Positions 8,129 through 16,555 of a stretch of DNA of 37,327 nt are shown here, piece after piece. The DNA is from Arachnia propionica. Lineage in GTDB: Bacteria > Actinomycetota > Actinomycetes > Propionibacteriales > Propionibacteriaceae. The first letter of the stretch is position 1, and each line of letters begins with the position of its first letter. The DNA lies in NCBI RefSeq assembly GCF_003932785.1, contig NZ_RQYT01000027.1, positions 1 through 37,327 on the forward strand, written 5' to 3'. The position numbers and the translations under genes were made by a program. The notes under the pieces were generated by a model. The model searched no databases. It was not told the DNA's origin and saw only the letters and a list, made by a program, of their open reading frames with translations.

Positions 8129-8910
8129 CCACCGGCCTGACCGCATCCGGCCTCGTGAGGACCTACGGCAGCCGTGGCCTGCTGGCCCGGTTCCGGCGCA
8201 GCGACGCGGTTCGTGCCGTCGACGGGGTCGACGTCGACCTGCGTCAGGGGCAGCGCCTCGGCATCGTGGGGGAGTCGGGCTCCGGCAAGTCCACCCTCAT
8301 GCGTCTGCTGCTCGGCCTCGAGGCCCCCGACCAGGGGACGGTCGTCCTCGACGGGCGGGAGGTGAGGGCAGGGGCGGACCTCGCCTGGTTCCGGCGGCGG
8401 GTGCAGTTCGTCCCCCAGGATCCCTCCAGCTCCCTCAACCCCCACCTGCGGATCCGCGACTGCGTCCGGGAGCCGTTGCAGTGCCTCGGCATCACCGGCG
8501 ACCACGGGGCGCGGATCCTCGAGTGCCTCGACGCGGTGGGGCTCGACCCGTCACTGGCCGACCGCTACCCGGGCGAGCTCTCCGGCGGGCAACGGCAACG
8601 GGTCGCCATCGCCCGGGCCCTCGCGCCCAAGCCCGAGGTCATCGTCGCCGACGAGGCGGTCAGCGCCCTCGACGCCCTGGTGCGGTTGCAGGTCATGACG
8701 ACGTTGCGTGAGATCTGCGACACGGAACAGGTGTCGCTCATCTTCATCTCCCACGACCTCGGGGCGGTGTGCTTCCTGTGTGACTCGGTGATGGTGATGA
8801 GCCGCGGCAGGGTGGTCGAGGCGGGGGCGGTCCCGGCCCTCTTCGAGGCCCCCGCGGCGCCGGAGACGAGGGCGCTGGTGTCCTCGGTCCCGGTCCAGCC
8901 GGGGGTGTGA
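8125..8910 (+). CDS. ABC transporter ATPase, OppF/NikE type
   Basis: Second ATPase of the same importer. Walker A GESGSGKS lies near residue 50; then comes QDPSSSLNPHLRIRDCVREP, the signature LSGGQRQRVAIARAL and Walker B VIVADEAVSALD, where Ala replaces the usual Pro-Thr (DEPT) residues next to the catalytic Glu. 261 residues. It overlaps the preceding ATPase by ATGA and the following MFS gene by GTGA, so the genes are translationally coupled. With the other ATPase it would energise the fused permease encoded downstream. Confidence 0.92.
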   Translation: MTTGLTASGLVRTYGSRGLLARFRRSDAVRAVDGVDVDLRQGQRLGIVGESGSGKSTLMRLLLGLEAPDQGTVVLDGREVRAGADLAWFRRRVQFVPQDPSSSLNPHLRIRDCVREPLQCLGITGDHGARILECLDAVGLDPSLADRYPGELSGGQRQRVAIARALAPKPEVIVADEAVSALDALVRLQVMTTLREICDTEQVSLIFISHDLGAVCFLCDSVMVMSRGRVVEAGAVPALFEAPAAPETRALVSSVPVQPGV

Positions 8911-10190
8911 CGGTGTTGAAGGCATCCGCCCGGGACGGCACCCTCGCCCTCATGCGTCGGCTCTCGACGCCGCTGCGGCTCCTGGTCATCACCCAGTTCG
9001 CGTTCAACGTGGGCTTCTACCTCGTCGTGCCGTTCATCGCGGCCCATCTGGCCGAGGACCTCGCGTTGGCGGGATGGGTGATCGGCCTGGTGCTGGGGCT
9101 GCGCACCTTCTCGCAGCAGGGACTGTTCTTCCTCGGCGGGGCGCTCGCGGACCGGTTCGGTATCCGGGCCACCATCCTCATCGGCATCCTCGTCCGGATC
9201 GTCGGTTTCGTCACCATGGGGCTGGCCGGCGAGGTGTGGTCGGTGATGCTCGGCGTCACCCTCATCGGTCTGGCCGCCGCCCTGTTCTCGCCGGCCGTGG
9301 AGTCCGCGTTGACGGCGTGGGCCGGGGACCTCGAGGCCGCGGGTGGTCCCCGACGAATCGATGTCATCGGCCTCGAGATGATGGCGTCGAAGCTCGGCAC
9401 CATCGTCGGGCCGATCCTCGGCGGGGTGCTCCTCGTCGTGCCCTTCACCACCACCTGTTTCGTGGCTGCTGGGGTCTTCGCCCTGATCCTGGCGGCACAT
9501 CTCGTCTGGCTTCCGGCGGGGGCCCGCGTCGGGTCGTCCAGCCGCGTCGGGGAGTCGCTGCGCGGGGTGCTCTCGAACCGGCGCTTCCTCTGGTTCGCCC
9601 TCATCCACTGCACCTATCTGGTCAGCTACAACCAGCTGTACCTCGCCGTCCCGGTGGAACTGACCCGCATCGGCGCCCCCAGCGCCCAGATCACCTGGCT
9701 CTTCGGGCTGGCCGCGGTGCTCGTCATCGGACTGCAGCTACCCGTCACGCGGGCAGTCGCCCACTGGTCCATGTCCCGGACCCTGGCCCACGGATACGGT
9801 CTCATGGCCGCCGGGTTCGTCGCCGTCGCCGGCTTCGCCGCCCTGCCTCCACTGCCGGGGATCCTCGCCTACGTGCCGTCGGTGCTCTTCGTCATCGGTC
9901 TCCACCTCGGACAGATCCTGGTGCTGCCCGCAGCCAGGGCGACCGTCGCCGATCTGGCGGGTGGGCACCGGCTCGGCAGCCATCTCGGGATGCTGGCCTC
10001 CATCGGGGGTGCGGCGGTCCTCGTGGTGAGCACCGCGATCGGTGTGATCCTGCCGTGGTCCAGCCACACCTCCGCCGCGGCCCCCGTGCCGTGGCTCCTG
10101 CTGGCCGTCCTGCCGGCCCTCTCAGCCGTCGGCGCCGTCGCCTTCTCGCGACGGTGCCTCTCAACCGATTCCAGGAAGGGAAATCCATGA
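8907..10190 (+). CDS. MFS transporter embedded in the ABC operon
   Basis: A 427-residue major facilitator with about 12 hydrophobic segments, in the drug:H+ antiporter-like group; the loop after the second helix carries GGALADRFGIRAT, the DHA1-type G-x-x-x-D-R-x-G motif. It starts at a GTG overlapping the ATPase stop, and its stop overlaps the binding-protein start (ATGA), so it is physically integral to the operon. Such a pump inside an Opp/Nik-type operon recalls CntE of the staphylopine system, which exports a metallophore that the ABC transporter then re-imports with metal. That role here is inference; no nicotianamine-like synthase is visible in the window. Confidence 0.88.
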   Translation: MTVLKASARDGTLALMRRLSTPLRLLVITQFAFNVGFYLVVPFIAAHLAEDLALAGWVIGLVLGLRTFSQQGLFFLGGALADRFGIRATILIGILVRIVGFVTMGLAGEVWSVMLGVTLIGLAAALFSPAVESALTAWAGDLEAAGGPRRIDVIGLEMMASKLGTIVGPILGGVLLVVPFTTTCFVAAGVFALILAAHLVWLPAGARVGSSSRVGESLRGVLSNRRFLWFALIHCTYLVSYNQLYLAVPVELTRIGAPSAQITWLFGLAAVLVIGLQLPVTRAVAHWSMSRTLAHGYGLMAAGFVAVAGFAALPPLPGILAYVPSVLFVIGLHLGQILVLPAARATVADLAGGHRLGSHLGMLASIGGAAVLVVSTAIGVILPWSSHTSAAAPVPWLLLAVLPALSAVGAVAFSRRCLSTDSRKGNP

Positions 10191-11713
10191 ACCGACGTCG
10201 ACTCCTCGGCCTTGTCGCGGCCGGGACCGCAGTACTCACCCTCGCCACGGGCTGCGTGGTGGGTGGCGGTGGTGAGAGCCCCACCGCCACAGGCGGCTCC
10301 TCCGGCTCCGATGCGGCCCCCCGACTCCGGGTGGCCCTCAACTTCGCGCCCGTGGCGAACCTGTCGCCCTACACCGACGACGCCTCCAGCCTCATGCGCC
10401 TCGGGGTCTCCGAGTCCCTCATCTCGATCGACGCGAACGGGGTGCCCCAGCCGGCGCTGGCCGAGAAGTTCGAGATGGTCGACGAGATGACCGCGAAGTT
10501 CACCCTGCGTTCCGGGGTCACGTTCCATGACGACTCCCCGGTCAACGCCGAGGCCGTGGTCGCCAGCCTCCAGGCCGCGCTCAAGGCCGACCCGGCGCCG
10601 AGCACCGTCTCGGGACGCGAACTGACGATCACCGCGGAGGGCGAGGACGTGGTCGTCGTCAAGGCCGCGGAGGCCGACCCCATCCTCATCATGCGGTTCG
10701 CGAACCCGGACATGGTGATCCTCGCCCCGAAGGCATATGAGGCCGACCCGAACCAGCCCAACCCGGTCGACGCCGGCACCGGGCCCTTCGAGCTGACGAA
10801 GCTCGACGGCTCCACCCATGCGACCCTCGAGGCCAACGCCTCCTACTGGGGAGGTGCGCCGAAGGTCGCCGGGCTGGATGCCCAGTTCATCGGCAAGGCT
10901 GACGCCCGGGTCAACGCGATGCGTGCCGGGGAACTGGATGTCTTCCAGAACGTCCCCGTCGCCCAGCTGCCGAACATGGACGGGTTCACCGTCGAGAGCC
11001 GCGCGATTCCCCGCACCTCCGGGCTGTACCTCAACACGAAGTCCGGCCCCTTCACTGATCCCGGGCTCCGGGTCGCCGCTGCGAAGGCCATCGACGGCAG
11101 CGTGATCGCCTCGAGCGTCTTCGAGGGACACGCCGACCCGGCCAAGGGGATCTTCCGCGGCGACGTGGACTGGACCAAGGATCGTCAGGACCCGGCCTAT
11201 GCCGAGGCGAAGGATCCGGCGGGCACCACGATCACCATCGCCACCTACTCGGATCGTCCGGAGCTGCCCGAGGCGATCACCATCATCGCCGACCAGCTGC
11301 GCGCGGCCGGTTTCACGGTCGAGACCCCCGTCGTGAAGGAGTACCCGGTGCTGGAGCCCGACATCATGGCGGGCAAGTTCGACATGGTCCTGCTGTCGCG
11401 CATGTACATGTCCAAGGCCAACGACCCGCTGAGCCTCATCCAGCTCGACTTCACCTGTGAGGGCGGCTACAACCTCGCCTTCCTGTGTGATCCCGCCGTC
11501 GACGAGGTCGTCAACGGTGCCGTCGCCAACGCCGATGTGGCCGCGCGACGCGCCGCCGCCGTCAAGGCCGAGGGCCTCGTCCTCGGTTCCGGGGCCTACA
11601 TCCCGGTGGTCCACGAGCAGGTCCGCATCGCCCGGGTCAACGAGGTGTCGGGCCTGGCGGAGGATCCGCTGGAGTGGAAGATGATCACCGAGCAGACCAC
11701 CATCACCAAGTGA
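10187..11713 (+). CDS. ABC transporter substrate-binding lipoprotein (SBP_bac_5)
   Basis: Extracytoplasmic binding protein of the peptide/nickel/opine family (cluster C, SBP_bac_5). The N-terminus MNRRRLLGLVAAGTAVLTLA is followed by TGC, a lipobox with acylated Cys23; the Arg run could allow Tat export. A Gly/Ser/Thr linker precedes the mature domain. Family features include AEKFEMVDEMTAKFTLRSGVTF with the downstream FHDDSPVNAEAV. 508 residues, full length. The ATG at 10187 has GGAAGGG upstream and overlaps the MFS stop. Cargo is unproven; riboswitch control favours cobalt or a cobalt complex over peptides. Confidence 0.9.
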   Translation: MNRRRLLGLVAAGTAVLTLATGCVVGGGGESPTATGGSSGSDAAPRLRVALNFAPVANLSPYTDDASSLMRLGVSESLISIDANGVPQPALAEKFEMVDEMTAKFTLRSGVTFHDDSPVNAEAVVASLQAALKADPAPSTVSGRELTITAEGEDVVVVKAAEADPILIMRFANPDMVILAPKAYEADPNQPNPVDAGTGPFELTKLDGSTHATLEANASYWGGAPKVAGLDAQFIGKADARVNAMRAGELDVFQNVPVAQLPNMDGFTVESRAIPRTSGLYLNTKSGPFTDPGLRVAAAKAIDGSVIASSVFEGHADPAKGIFRGDVDWTKDRQDPAYAEAKDPAGTTITIATYSDRPELPEAITIIADQLRAAGFTVETPVVKEYPVLEPDIMAGKFDMVLLSRMYMSKANDPLSLIQLDFTCEGGYNLAFLCDPAVDEVVNGAVANADVAARRAAAVKAEGLVLGSGAYIPVVHEQVRIARVNEVSGLAEDPLEWKMITEQTTITK

Positions 11714-11721
11714 GCTGAGCG

Positions 11722-13431
11722 GTGAACAGGTCGAGTCTGCGTTCCACCTGGACGCTCGTCGGGGCCTTCCTCGCGGCCGCGCTCTTCGCCGGTTCGCTGC
11801 CCTGGCTGACGGGCAGCGATCCCGCTCGCACCGTGCTCCGCGCGAGGCAGCAGGAGCGGGACGCGGACCCGGCCGCCCTCGAGGCGATCCGGGAGAGCCT
11901 CAACCTCCCGGAGAACCCGTTCATCGGGACCTGGCAGTGGCTGACCCGCGCCATCAGGGGTGACCTCGGGGTCTCCTGGGTCAGCGGCACCCCCGTGACC
12001 GACAAGATCGGCTCCTCCCTGCTCGTGTCGCTCAACCTGTCGGGGATGGCGGCGGCGGCCACCCTGATCCTGGGGTTCCTCCTCGTTGCACCCATGATCC
12101 TCGCCGTCGGTCGGGGTCGTCCCGCGGCCTCGCCCGTGCTGCGTGTGGTCTCGGCGGTGCTCGCCGCGATTCCCGAGTTCGTCCTCGCGGTGCTGCTGCC
12201 GTTCATCTTCGCGGTGCGGTTGCGCTGGCTGCCCGCCACGGGATGGCGGACGACGGAGCACGCGATCCTGCCCGTCACGGCCATCGCGGTCGCCTCCGTC
12301 GGGGTCCTGCTGCGCGTCCTCATGACCGCCGTCACGGCCGTTGCCGACGAGGACTGGGTGCGCACCTGGCGGGCCAACGGCGCCCGCCCCGGCCGGATCT
12401 CCGTCGAGGTGGCCAGGCGAGCCCTGGCCGTGGTCCTGCCCCAGGTCCTCCTGCTGCTGGCCGGCATCGTCGGCGCCTCCGTCGTCGTGGAGGACACCTT
12501 CGCCATCCCCGGCCTGGGGCGCACATCCCTGAACGCCGCCCTCGCCCAGGACGTGCCCGTCGTGCAGGGGGCGATGGCGGTGCTCGTCCTGCTCGGCGTG
12601 GTGGTGGGGACCATCGGGAACCTGCTCCACCGCTGGCTCATGGCCCCCGCGCTGGGGGCCGGGCAGGGTGCGGCCCCCGTCCGGCACGTCGCCGTCATCC
12701 GACGGGGCTGGGGCTGGTGGGCCTCGGTGACCCTGCTCGTCGTGCTCGTCGTCGGCGGCTGGTTCCGCACCAGTTCCGTGGACCCGTTGGCCCGCAACTC
12801 CGGCCCGTCCTGGCTGCACCCGCTCGGGACCGACCACGTCGGCCGGGACGTCTGGGCCCGGGTGGGGGAGGGGGCGTGGCTCACCATCGGTTCCGCCGTG
12901 GTGCTGACCCTCATCTGCCTTGCCATCGGGCTGCTCGTCGGATTGGCCTCGAAGCAGGGGGGAGCGGGGATCACCGACATCCTCAACGCCATCCCGTCGG
13001 TCTTCCTCGGTGTCGTGCTCGCGGCGGCGATGGAGGCGGGGCTGTTCACGGCGTGGCTCGCGATCTGCCTCGTCGGGTGGATCCCCCTGGCAGTCCACAC
13101 CCGGACCCTCGCGGCGGAGGCGCGGGCTGCGGGCTTCCACCAGGCGGCCATCACGTCCGGGGCGTCGAGCTGGTGGATCACCCGCAGACACATCCTCCCC
13201 AGCGTCTTCCGCCCCGTCCTCGGCCATGCGCTGGTCCGGTTGCCCCACCTGGCGTTGGCCCTCACGGCCCTGGGTTTCCTGGGGCTCGGGGCCGGGCACG
13301 ACTCCCCGGAGTGGGGCAAGCTCCTGGCGGACTCGGTGCTGCACATGGAGCAGGCCCCCTGGGCGGTGTTCTTCCCGGCCATGGGGCTGGTGCTGCTGGG
13401 ACTGGTGACCAACCTTGCCAGAGCAGAATGA
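11722..13431 (+). CDS. fused ABC permease (OppB-OppC in one chain)
   Basis: One 569-residue polypeptide holds both permease subunits. Residues ~1-315 are OppB/NikB-like: TM1, the RGDLGVSWVSGTPV region, a coupling loop around TWRANGARPGR and the EDTFAIPGLGR signature. Residues ~325-569 are OppC/NikC-like: HPLGTDHVGRDVWARVGEG, the EAA-type loop around REARAAGFHQAAITSG-like sequence, and GFLGLGAGHDSPEWG. In most systems these are two genes. It starts at a GTG 8 nt after the binding-protein stop. It completes the importer with the two ATPases and the lipoprotein. Confidence 0.9.
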   Translation: MNRSSLRSTWTLVGAFLAAALFAGSLPWLTGSDPARTVLRARQQERDADPAALEAIRESLNLPENPFIGTWQWLTRAIRGDLGVSWVSGTPVTDKIGSSLLVSLNLSGMAAAATLILGFLLVAPMILAVGRGRPAASPVLRVVSAVLAAIPEFVLAVLLPFIFAVRLRWLPATGWRTTEHAILPVTAIAVASVGVLLRVLMTAVTAVADEDWVRTWRANGARPGRISVEVARRALAVVLPQVLLLLAGIVGASVVVEDTFAIPGLGRTSLNAALAQDVPVVQGAMAVLVLLGVVVGTIGNLLHRWLMAPALGAGQGAAPVRHVAVIRRGWGWWASVTLLVVLVVGGWFRTSSVDPLARNSGPSWLHPLGTDHVGRDVWARVGEGAWLTIGSAVVLTLICLAIGLLVGLASKQGGAGITDILNAIPSVFLGVVLAAAMEAGLFTAWLAICLVGWIPLAVHTRTLAAEARAAGFHQAAITSGASSWWITRRHILPSVFRPVLGHALVRLPHLALALTALGFLGLGAGHDSPEWGKLLADSVLHMEQAPWAVFFPAMGLVLLGLVTNLARAE

Positions 13432-13459
13432 CACCTGAAGGAGGGATAGGATCGCGGTC

Positions 13460-14542
13460 ATGCCGAAACAACACGATGATGTGGCCGATGACCACGACGA
13501 CGAAGGTGGTGCACCCGGTTGGGAGGCCATTGACGCTGCCTGCCTGAGGCTTTACCCGGAGCAGCCGGAGCCCTTCCACTATGGCTCCATACCGTTCTCC
13601 TTCTTCCAGCCCCAAGGGCTTGAGGGGGTCGCGGTGTTCCGGGTCGCCCAGCCTGAGCCGCACTGGCACTACGTCTCCTACGGGTTGTCGGACCTGTTCG
13701 GGGAGCAGGACGGGCCGGACGAGGACGGCGACTCCGGATATGGATTCGAGCTCACCTTCCGCCTGGCGGACCCGCAGGCGATGACGGCGGAGGAGCCTCC
13801 GACGTGGCCGGTCGACCTGCTCCAGAACCTGAGCCGGTACGTGTTCAGCACGGGCAACTGCTTCGCCGCCAACCACCACATGGACCTGGGAGGGAAGATC
13901 GGGTCGGAGGAGGAGACCGACCTCACCGCCATCGGTTTCGTGCCGGACCCCGATCTTGGGGAGATCGAGACCCCGAGCGGTCGGGTCCGGTTCCTGCAGC
14001 TCTTCGGGCTGACCGGGACCGACCTCGACGACGTCAAGGCGTGGAGCGCGGAACCGCTGTATGACCTGCACGCCACGCGGCATCCGAAGCACGTCACCGA
14101 TCTGGCGAGCGGACCGTTGCGGGAGGACCCGGAGGTGGCCCGACTCATCGACGAGGGCAAGCAGCGCGACGGCTCCCAGATGGAGCGAACCTTCGTCGAC
14201 AGCGTCAAGGTGGCGGAGGTCGAGGGGAGGCTGGAGATCACCATCGGCGCCCGGGTCGCCGGGGAGCTTCCCGGCTACCTCATGGGCAGACTGCCGTTCG
14301 GGCGGGACTTCATGCTCATCGGCAATGAGGACGGCCTCACCTTCGAATCGGCCGAGTCCACGTCGTGGGAGCTGGGCGAGGTGGAGAACTTCCTCCGGCT
14401 CACCCCGGCCGACCTGGAGCAGGTCGTGGCCGTCCTCGAACCGAAGCGGGGGCGCCACGAGGCCCCGGCTGGGGTGGTGTGGATCATCGAACCCACCGAG
14501 ATGAAGGATCCCAACGGCAACGTCGTCGAGGTCATCGGGTAG
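13460..14542 (+). CDS. Suppressor-of-Fused (SUFU) domain protein
   Basis: 360-residue soluble acidic protein. The N-terminal half matches the bacterial SUFU domain: EPFHYGSIPFSFF early, then the PHWHYVSYGLSDL block and FELTFRL. Bacterial SUFU proteins are known as immunity proteins of polymorphic toxin systems and also occur alone; no toxin gene is visible nearby. The C-terminal ~130 residues (from about GRLEITIGARVAG) look like a second domain I do not recognise. It starts 28 bp after the fused permease, with GGAGGG about 14 nt upstream, so it may be read from the same transcript, but a functional link to transport is not evident. Confidence 0.75.
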   Translation: MPKQHDDVADDHDDEGGAPGWEAIDAACLRLYPEQPEPFHYGSIPFSFFQPQGLEGVAVFRVAQPEPHWHYVSYGLSDLFGEQDGPDEDGDSGYGFELTFRLADPQAMTAEEPPTWPVDLLQNLSRYVFSTGNCFAANHHMDLGGKIGSEEETDLTAIGFVPDPDLGEIETPSGRVRFLQLFGLTGTDLDDVKAWSAEPLYDLHATRHPKHVTDLASGPLREDPEVARLIDEGKQRDGSQMERTFVDSVKVAEVEGRLEITIGARVAGELPGYLMGRLPFGRDFMLIGNEDGLTFESAESTSWELGEVENFLRLTPADLEQVVAVLEPKRGRHEAPAGVVWIIEPTEMKDPNGNVVEVIG

Positions 14543-14624
14543 CAGGGACAAACAGGCAGGATTCCGGTAGGCGCCAGACAGAACCGAGGCGACCCGATGC
14601 CCTGTCGGACCCGAGCTGCCCTTG

Positions 14625-14726
14625 CTCCGTTGGTCGAGCCGTCCGTGTCGAGACCTCCGCAACGGTCCCGACGATCCCGCACCGGGTCTCGACTCGAGGC
14701 CTGCGGCCTCGGCTCGACCAGCGGAA
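14625..14726. repeat. palindromic GGTCGAGCC repeat, copy R2
   Basis: Starts CTCCGTTGGTCGAGCCG and ends CGGCTCGACCAGCGGAAG, with internal GTGTCGAGACC and GGGTCTCGACTC. It can fold into one long imperfect hairpin. The same family occurs at 2913-3060 and 14783-14921. Confidence 0.85.
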
Positions 14727-14782
14727 GGTAGTGAGCCGAGGGCGTAACGCATCCGAGAGTCGTGACCTGGGGAGGTTCCCTT

Positions 14783-14921
14783 CCCTCCGTTGGTCGAGCC
14801 GGGTCCCGGAACGTAGTGGAGGGGCCCGTGTCGAGACCCGGTGACGATTCGCAGGGACTGCTTCGGTGGTCTCGACACGGACAGCTCGTGATGCTCGCCG
14901 TCCGGCTCGACCAACGGAGGG
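14783..14921. repeat. palindromic GGTCGAGCC repeat, copy R3
   Basis: The ends CCCTCCGTTGGTCGAGCCGG and CCGGCTCGACCAACGGAGGG are perfect inverted repeats of 20 bp. Inside are GTGTCGAGACC and GGTCTCGACAC, again inverted. With R2 it fills much of the 665-bp gap between the SUFU gene and infC; the remainder, 14543-14624 and 14727-14782, shows no gene. Confidence 0.88.
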
Positions 14922-15000
14922 GCCGTGTCGCGGTCCGCTGTTGCCCAAATCGGGTTTGCCTGATCTGATGCGTGTGCGGCCGTCCCCAGAAGGCGGCTGT

Positions 15001-15029
15001 TTGGTCCTTGCGGGTCGAACCGGTAAGGT
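15001..15029 (+). promoter_or_regulatory. putative infC operon promoter
   Basis: TTGGTC (15001-15006), a 17-bp spacer and TAAGGT (15024-15029). A start near 15036 would give a leader of about 170 nt before infC. That leader is GC-rich, with room for secondary structure consistent with autoregulation, but I see no specific known leader motif. Confidence 0.5.
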
Positions 15030-15207
15030 GTTCAGGTGTTGTAAGCGACGCGGATGCGTTCGCTCATGGAAGTGGAGGCCTGACCTCCCACCTGGATCGC
15101 CGAGGCGGTCGGGTCGGATCGCACCCCGGGTGCGCCGTCAGGCCTTCGCGCATGCGCGGAGGCCATTTTCCTGTCGTCCAACCGAAAACTCGACCTTGGA
15201 GGAACCC

Positions 15208-15888
15208 ATCAGCACTGAACCGCGGATCAACGAACGTATTCGAGTACCCGAAGTCCGACTCGTCGGCCCCAAGGGGGAGCAGGTCGGCATCGTGCGTCTT
15301 GAGGACGCACTCCGCCTCGCGGTGGAGAGTGATCTCGACCTCGTCGAGGTGGCTCCCCAGGCGCGTCCCCCGGTTTGCAAGCTGATGGACTACGGCAAGT
15401 TCAAGTACGAGGCGGCGCAGAAGGCGCGTGACGCCCGCAAGAACCAGTCGAACACCATCACCAAGGAGATGAAGCTCCGTCTCAAGATCGACAACCACGA
15501 CTACGAGACGAAGAAGGGTCACGTCGTTCGCTTCCTCAAGGGCGGCGACAAGGTGAAGATCACCATCATGTTCCGTGGCCGTGAGCAGTCACGACCGGAA
15601 CTGGGCATCGAGCTGCTCAAGCGGCTCGCCAACGACGTGGCCGAGTTCGGCTTCGTCGAGTCCGCCCCCAAGCAGGACGGTCGGAACATGCTCATGGTGC
15701 TGGGCCCCACCAAGAAGAAGACCGAAGCCAAGGCCGAACAGGCCGAGGAACGGGACCGTCGCATGGAGCAGCGGAAGGCCAACGCCGAGGCGGAGAAGGC
15801 TGAGGAGGCCCGGCTCAGGGCCGCAGCACAGCCGTCGAAGAAGAAGCGCGGCCCCGCCGACAACATGGACCCCGACATCGACCTGTGA
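15208..15888 (+). CDS. infC: translation initiation factor IF-3, AUC start
   Basis: IF-3 binds the 30S subunit, prevents premature 50S joining and rejects poor start codons and incorrect initiator tRNA. Both domains are present: the N-terminal part from [17 protein letters not shown] and the C-terminal domain from about [20 protein letters not shown] to [11 protein letters not shown]. An actinobacterial-type charged Lys/Glu/Ala tail follows. 226 residues. The start is ATC: GGAGGA (15198-15203) sits 4 nt before it, and the only nearby in-frame alternative, a TTG, overlaps that ribosome binding site. AUU/AUC/AUA starts on infC are a known autoregulation device, since IF-3 discriminates against its own start codon. 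First gene of infC-rpmI-rplT. Confidence 0.93.
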   Translation: MSTEPRINERIRVPEVRLVGPKGEQVGIVRLEDALRLAVESDLDLVEVAPQARPPVCKLMDYGKFKYEAAQKARDARKNQSNTITKEMKLRLKIDNHDYETKKGHVVRFLKGGDKVKITIMFRGREQSRPELGIELLKRLANDVAEFGFVESAPKQDGRNMLMVLGPTKKKTEAKAEQAEERDRRMEQRKANAEAEKAEEARLRAAAQPSKKKRGPADNMDPDIDL

Positions 15889-15924
15889 CCCGGGTCGAGC
15901 TGAGATACAGAAAGTGAGCCAACA

Positions 15925-16131
15925 ATGCCGAAGATGAAGTCGCATTCCGGCGCCAAGAAGCGTTTCAAGGTCACCGGATCGGGCAAGCTCATGCACCGCC
16001 AGGCCAACCTGGGCCACCTCAACGCCCACAAGTCCTCCAAGCGTCTGCGTCGCCTCAAGGGCAACACCGAGATGGCCGCGGCCGACGTGAAGCAGGCCAA
16101 GGCACTGCTCGCTGGCCACCCCGGCCGCTGA
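15925..16131 (+). CDS. rpmI: 50S ribosomal protein L35
   Basis: 68-residue basic protein of the large subunit. The sequence is typical, with MPKMKSHSGAKKRFKVTGSG at the start and a Lys/Arg-rich middle. It lies 36 bp after infC and 53 bp before rplT, in the conserved infC-rpmI-rplT order, so a single transcript is likely. Confidence 0.98.
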   Translation: MPKMKSHSGAKKRFKVTGSGKLMHRQANLGHLNAHKSSKRLRRLKGNTEMAAADVKQAKALLAGHPGR

Positions 16132-16184
16132 GCCCCCACCCCTCGTTCACCTGGCCGCCCCCGGCCACCACTTAAGGAGTCAAC

Positions 16185-16553
16185 ATGGCACGCGTCAAGC
16201 GTTCTGTGAATGCGAAGAAGAAGCGCCGCGAAGTTCTCGAGCTGGCCTCCGGCTACCGTGGTCAGCGTTCGCGCCTGTACCGCAAGGCGAAGGAGCAGAT
16301 CCTCCACTCCGCCACCTACGCCTACCGCGACCGCCGCGCCAAGAAGGGTGACTTCCGCGCCCTGTGGATCCAGCGGATCAACGCCGCGGCCCGTGCGGAG
16401 GGCATGACCTACAACCGTCTCATCAACGGTCTGAAGAACGCCGGCGTCGAGGTCGATCGCAAGATCCTCGCCGACCTGGCCGTCACCGACAGCAACGCCT
16501 TCTCCGCTCTGGTCGCGGTCGCCCGCGACAACCAGACCCCGGCCGCTGCCTGA
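16185..16553 (+). CDS. rplT: 50S ribosomal protein L20
   Basis: 122-residue protein needed for early 50S assembly; it binds 23S rRNA with its long basic N-terminal extension. Starts [20 protein letters not shown] and contains the conserved [15 protein letters not shown] segment. Good AAGGAG 7 nt before the ATG. In several bacteria L20 represses its own operon. Its stop is followed after only two bases by the rRNA methyltransferase start, and by a strong hairpin at 16569-16609. Confidence 0.98.
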   Translation: MARVKRSVNAKKKRREVLELASGYRGQRSRLYRKAKEQILHSATYAYRDRRAKKGDFRALWIQRINAAARAEGMTYNRLINGLKNAGVEVDRKILADLAVTDSNAFSALVAVARDNQTPAAA

Positions 16554-16555
16554 AC

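Noticed and set aside
11703-13412. 569-codon open frame on the minus strand opposite the fused permease
   Set aside because: The composition is Arg/Thr/Ser-rich with no domain; the plus strand encodes a clear permease. It is a by-product of GC-rich codon use.
15196-15207. TTG at 15196 as the infC start
   Set aside because: It overlaps the GGAGGA ribosome binding site, leaving no ribosome binding site of its own, and would add residues not found in the family.
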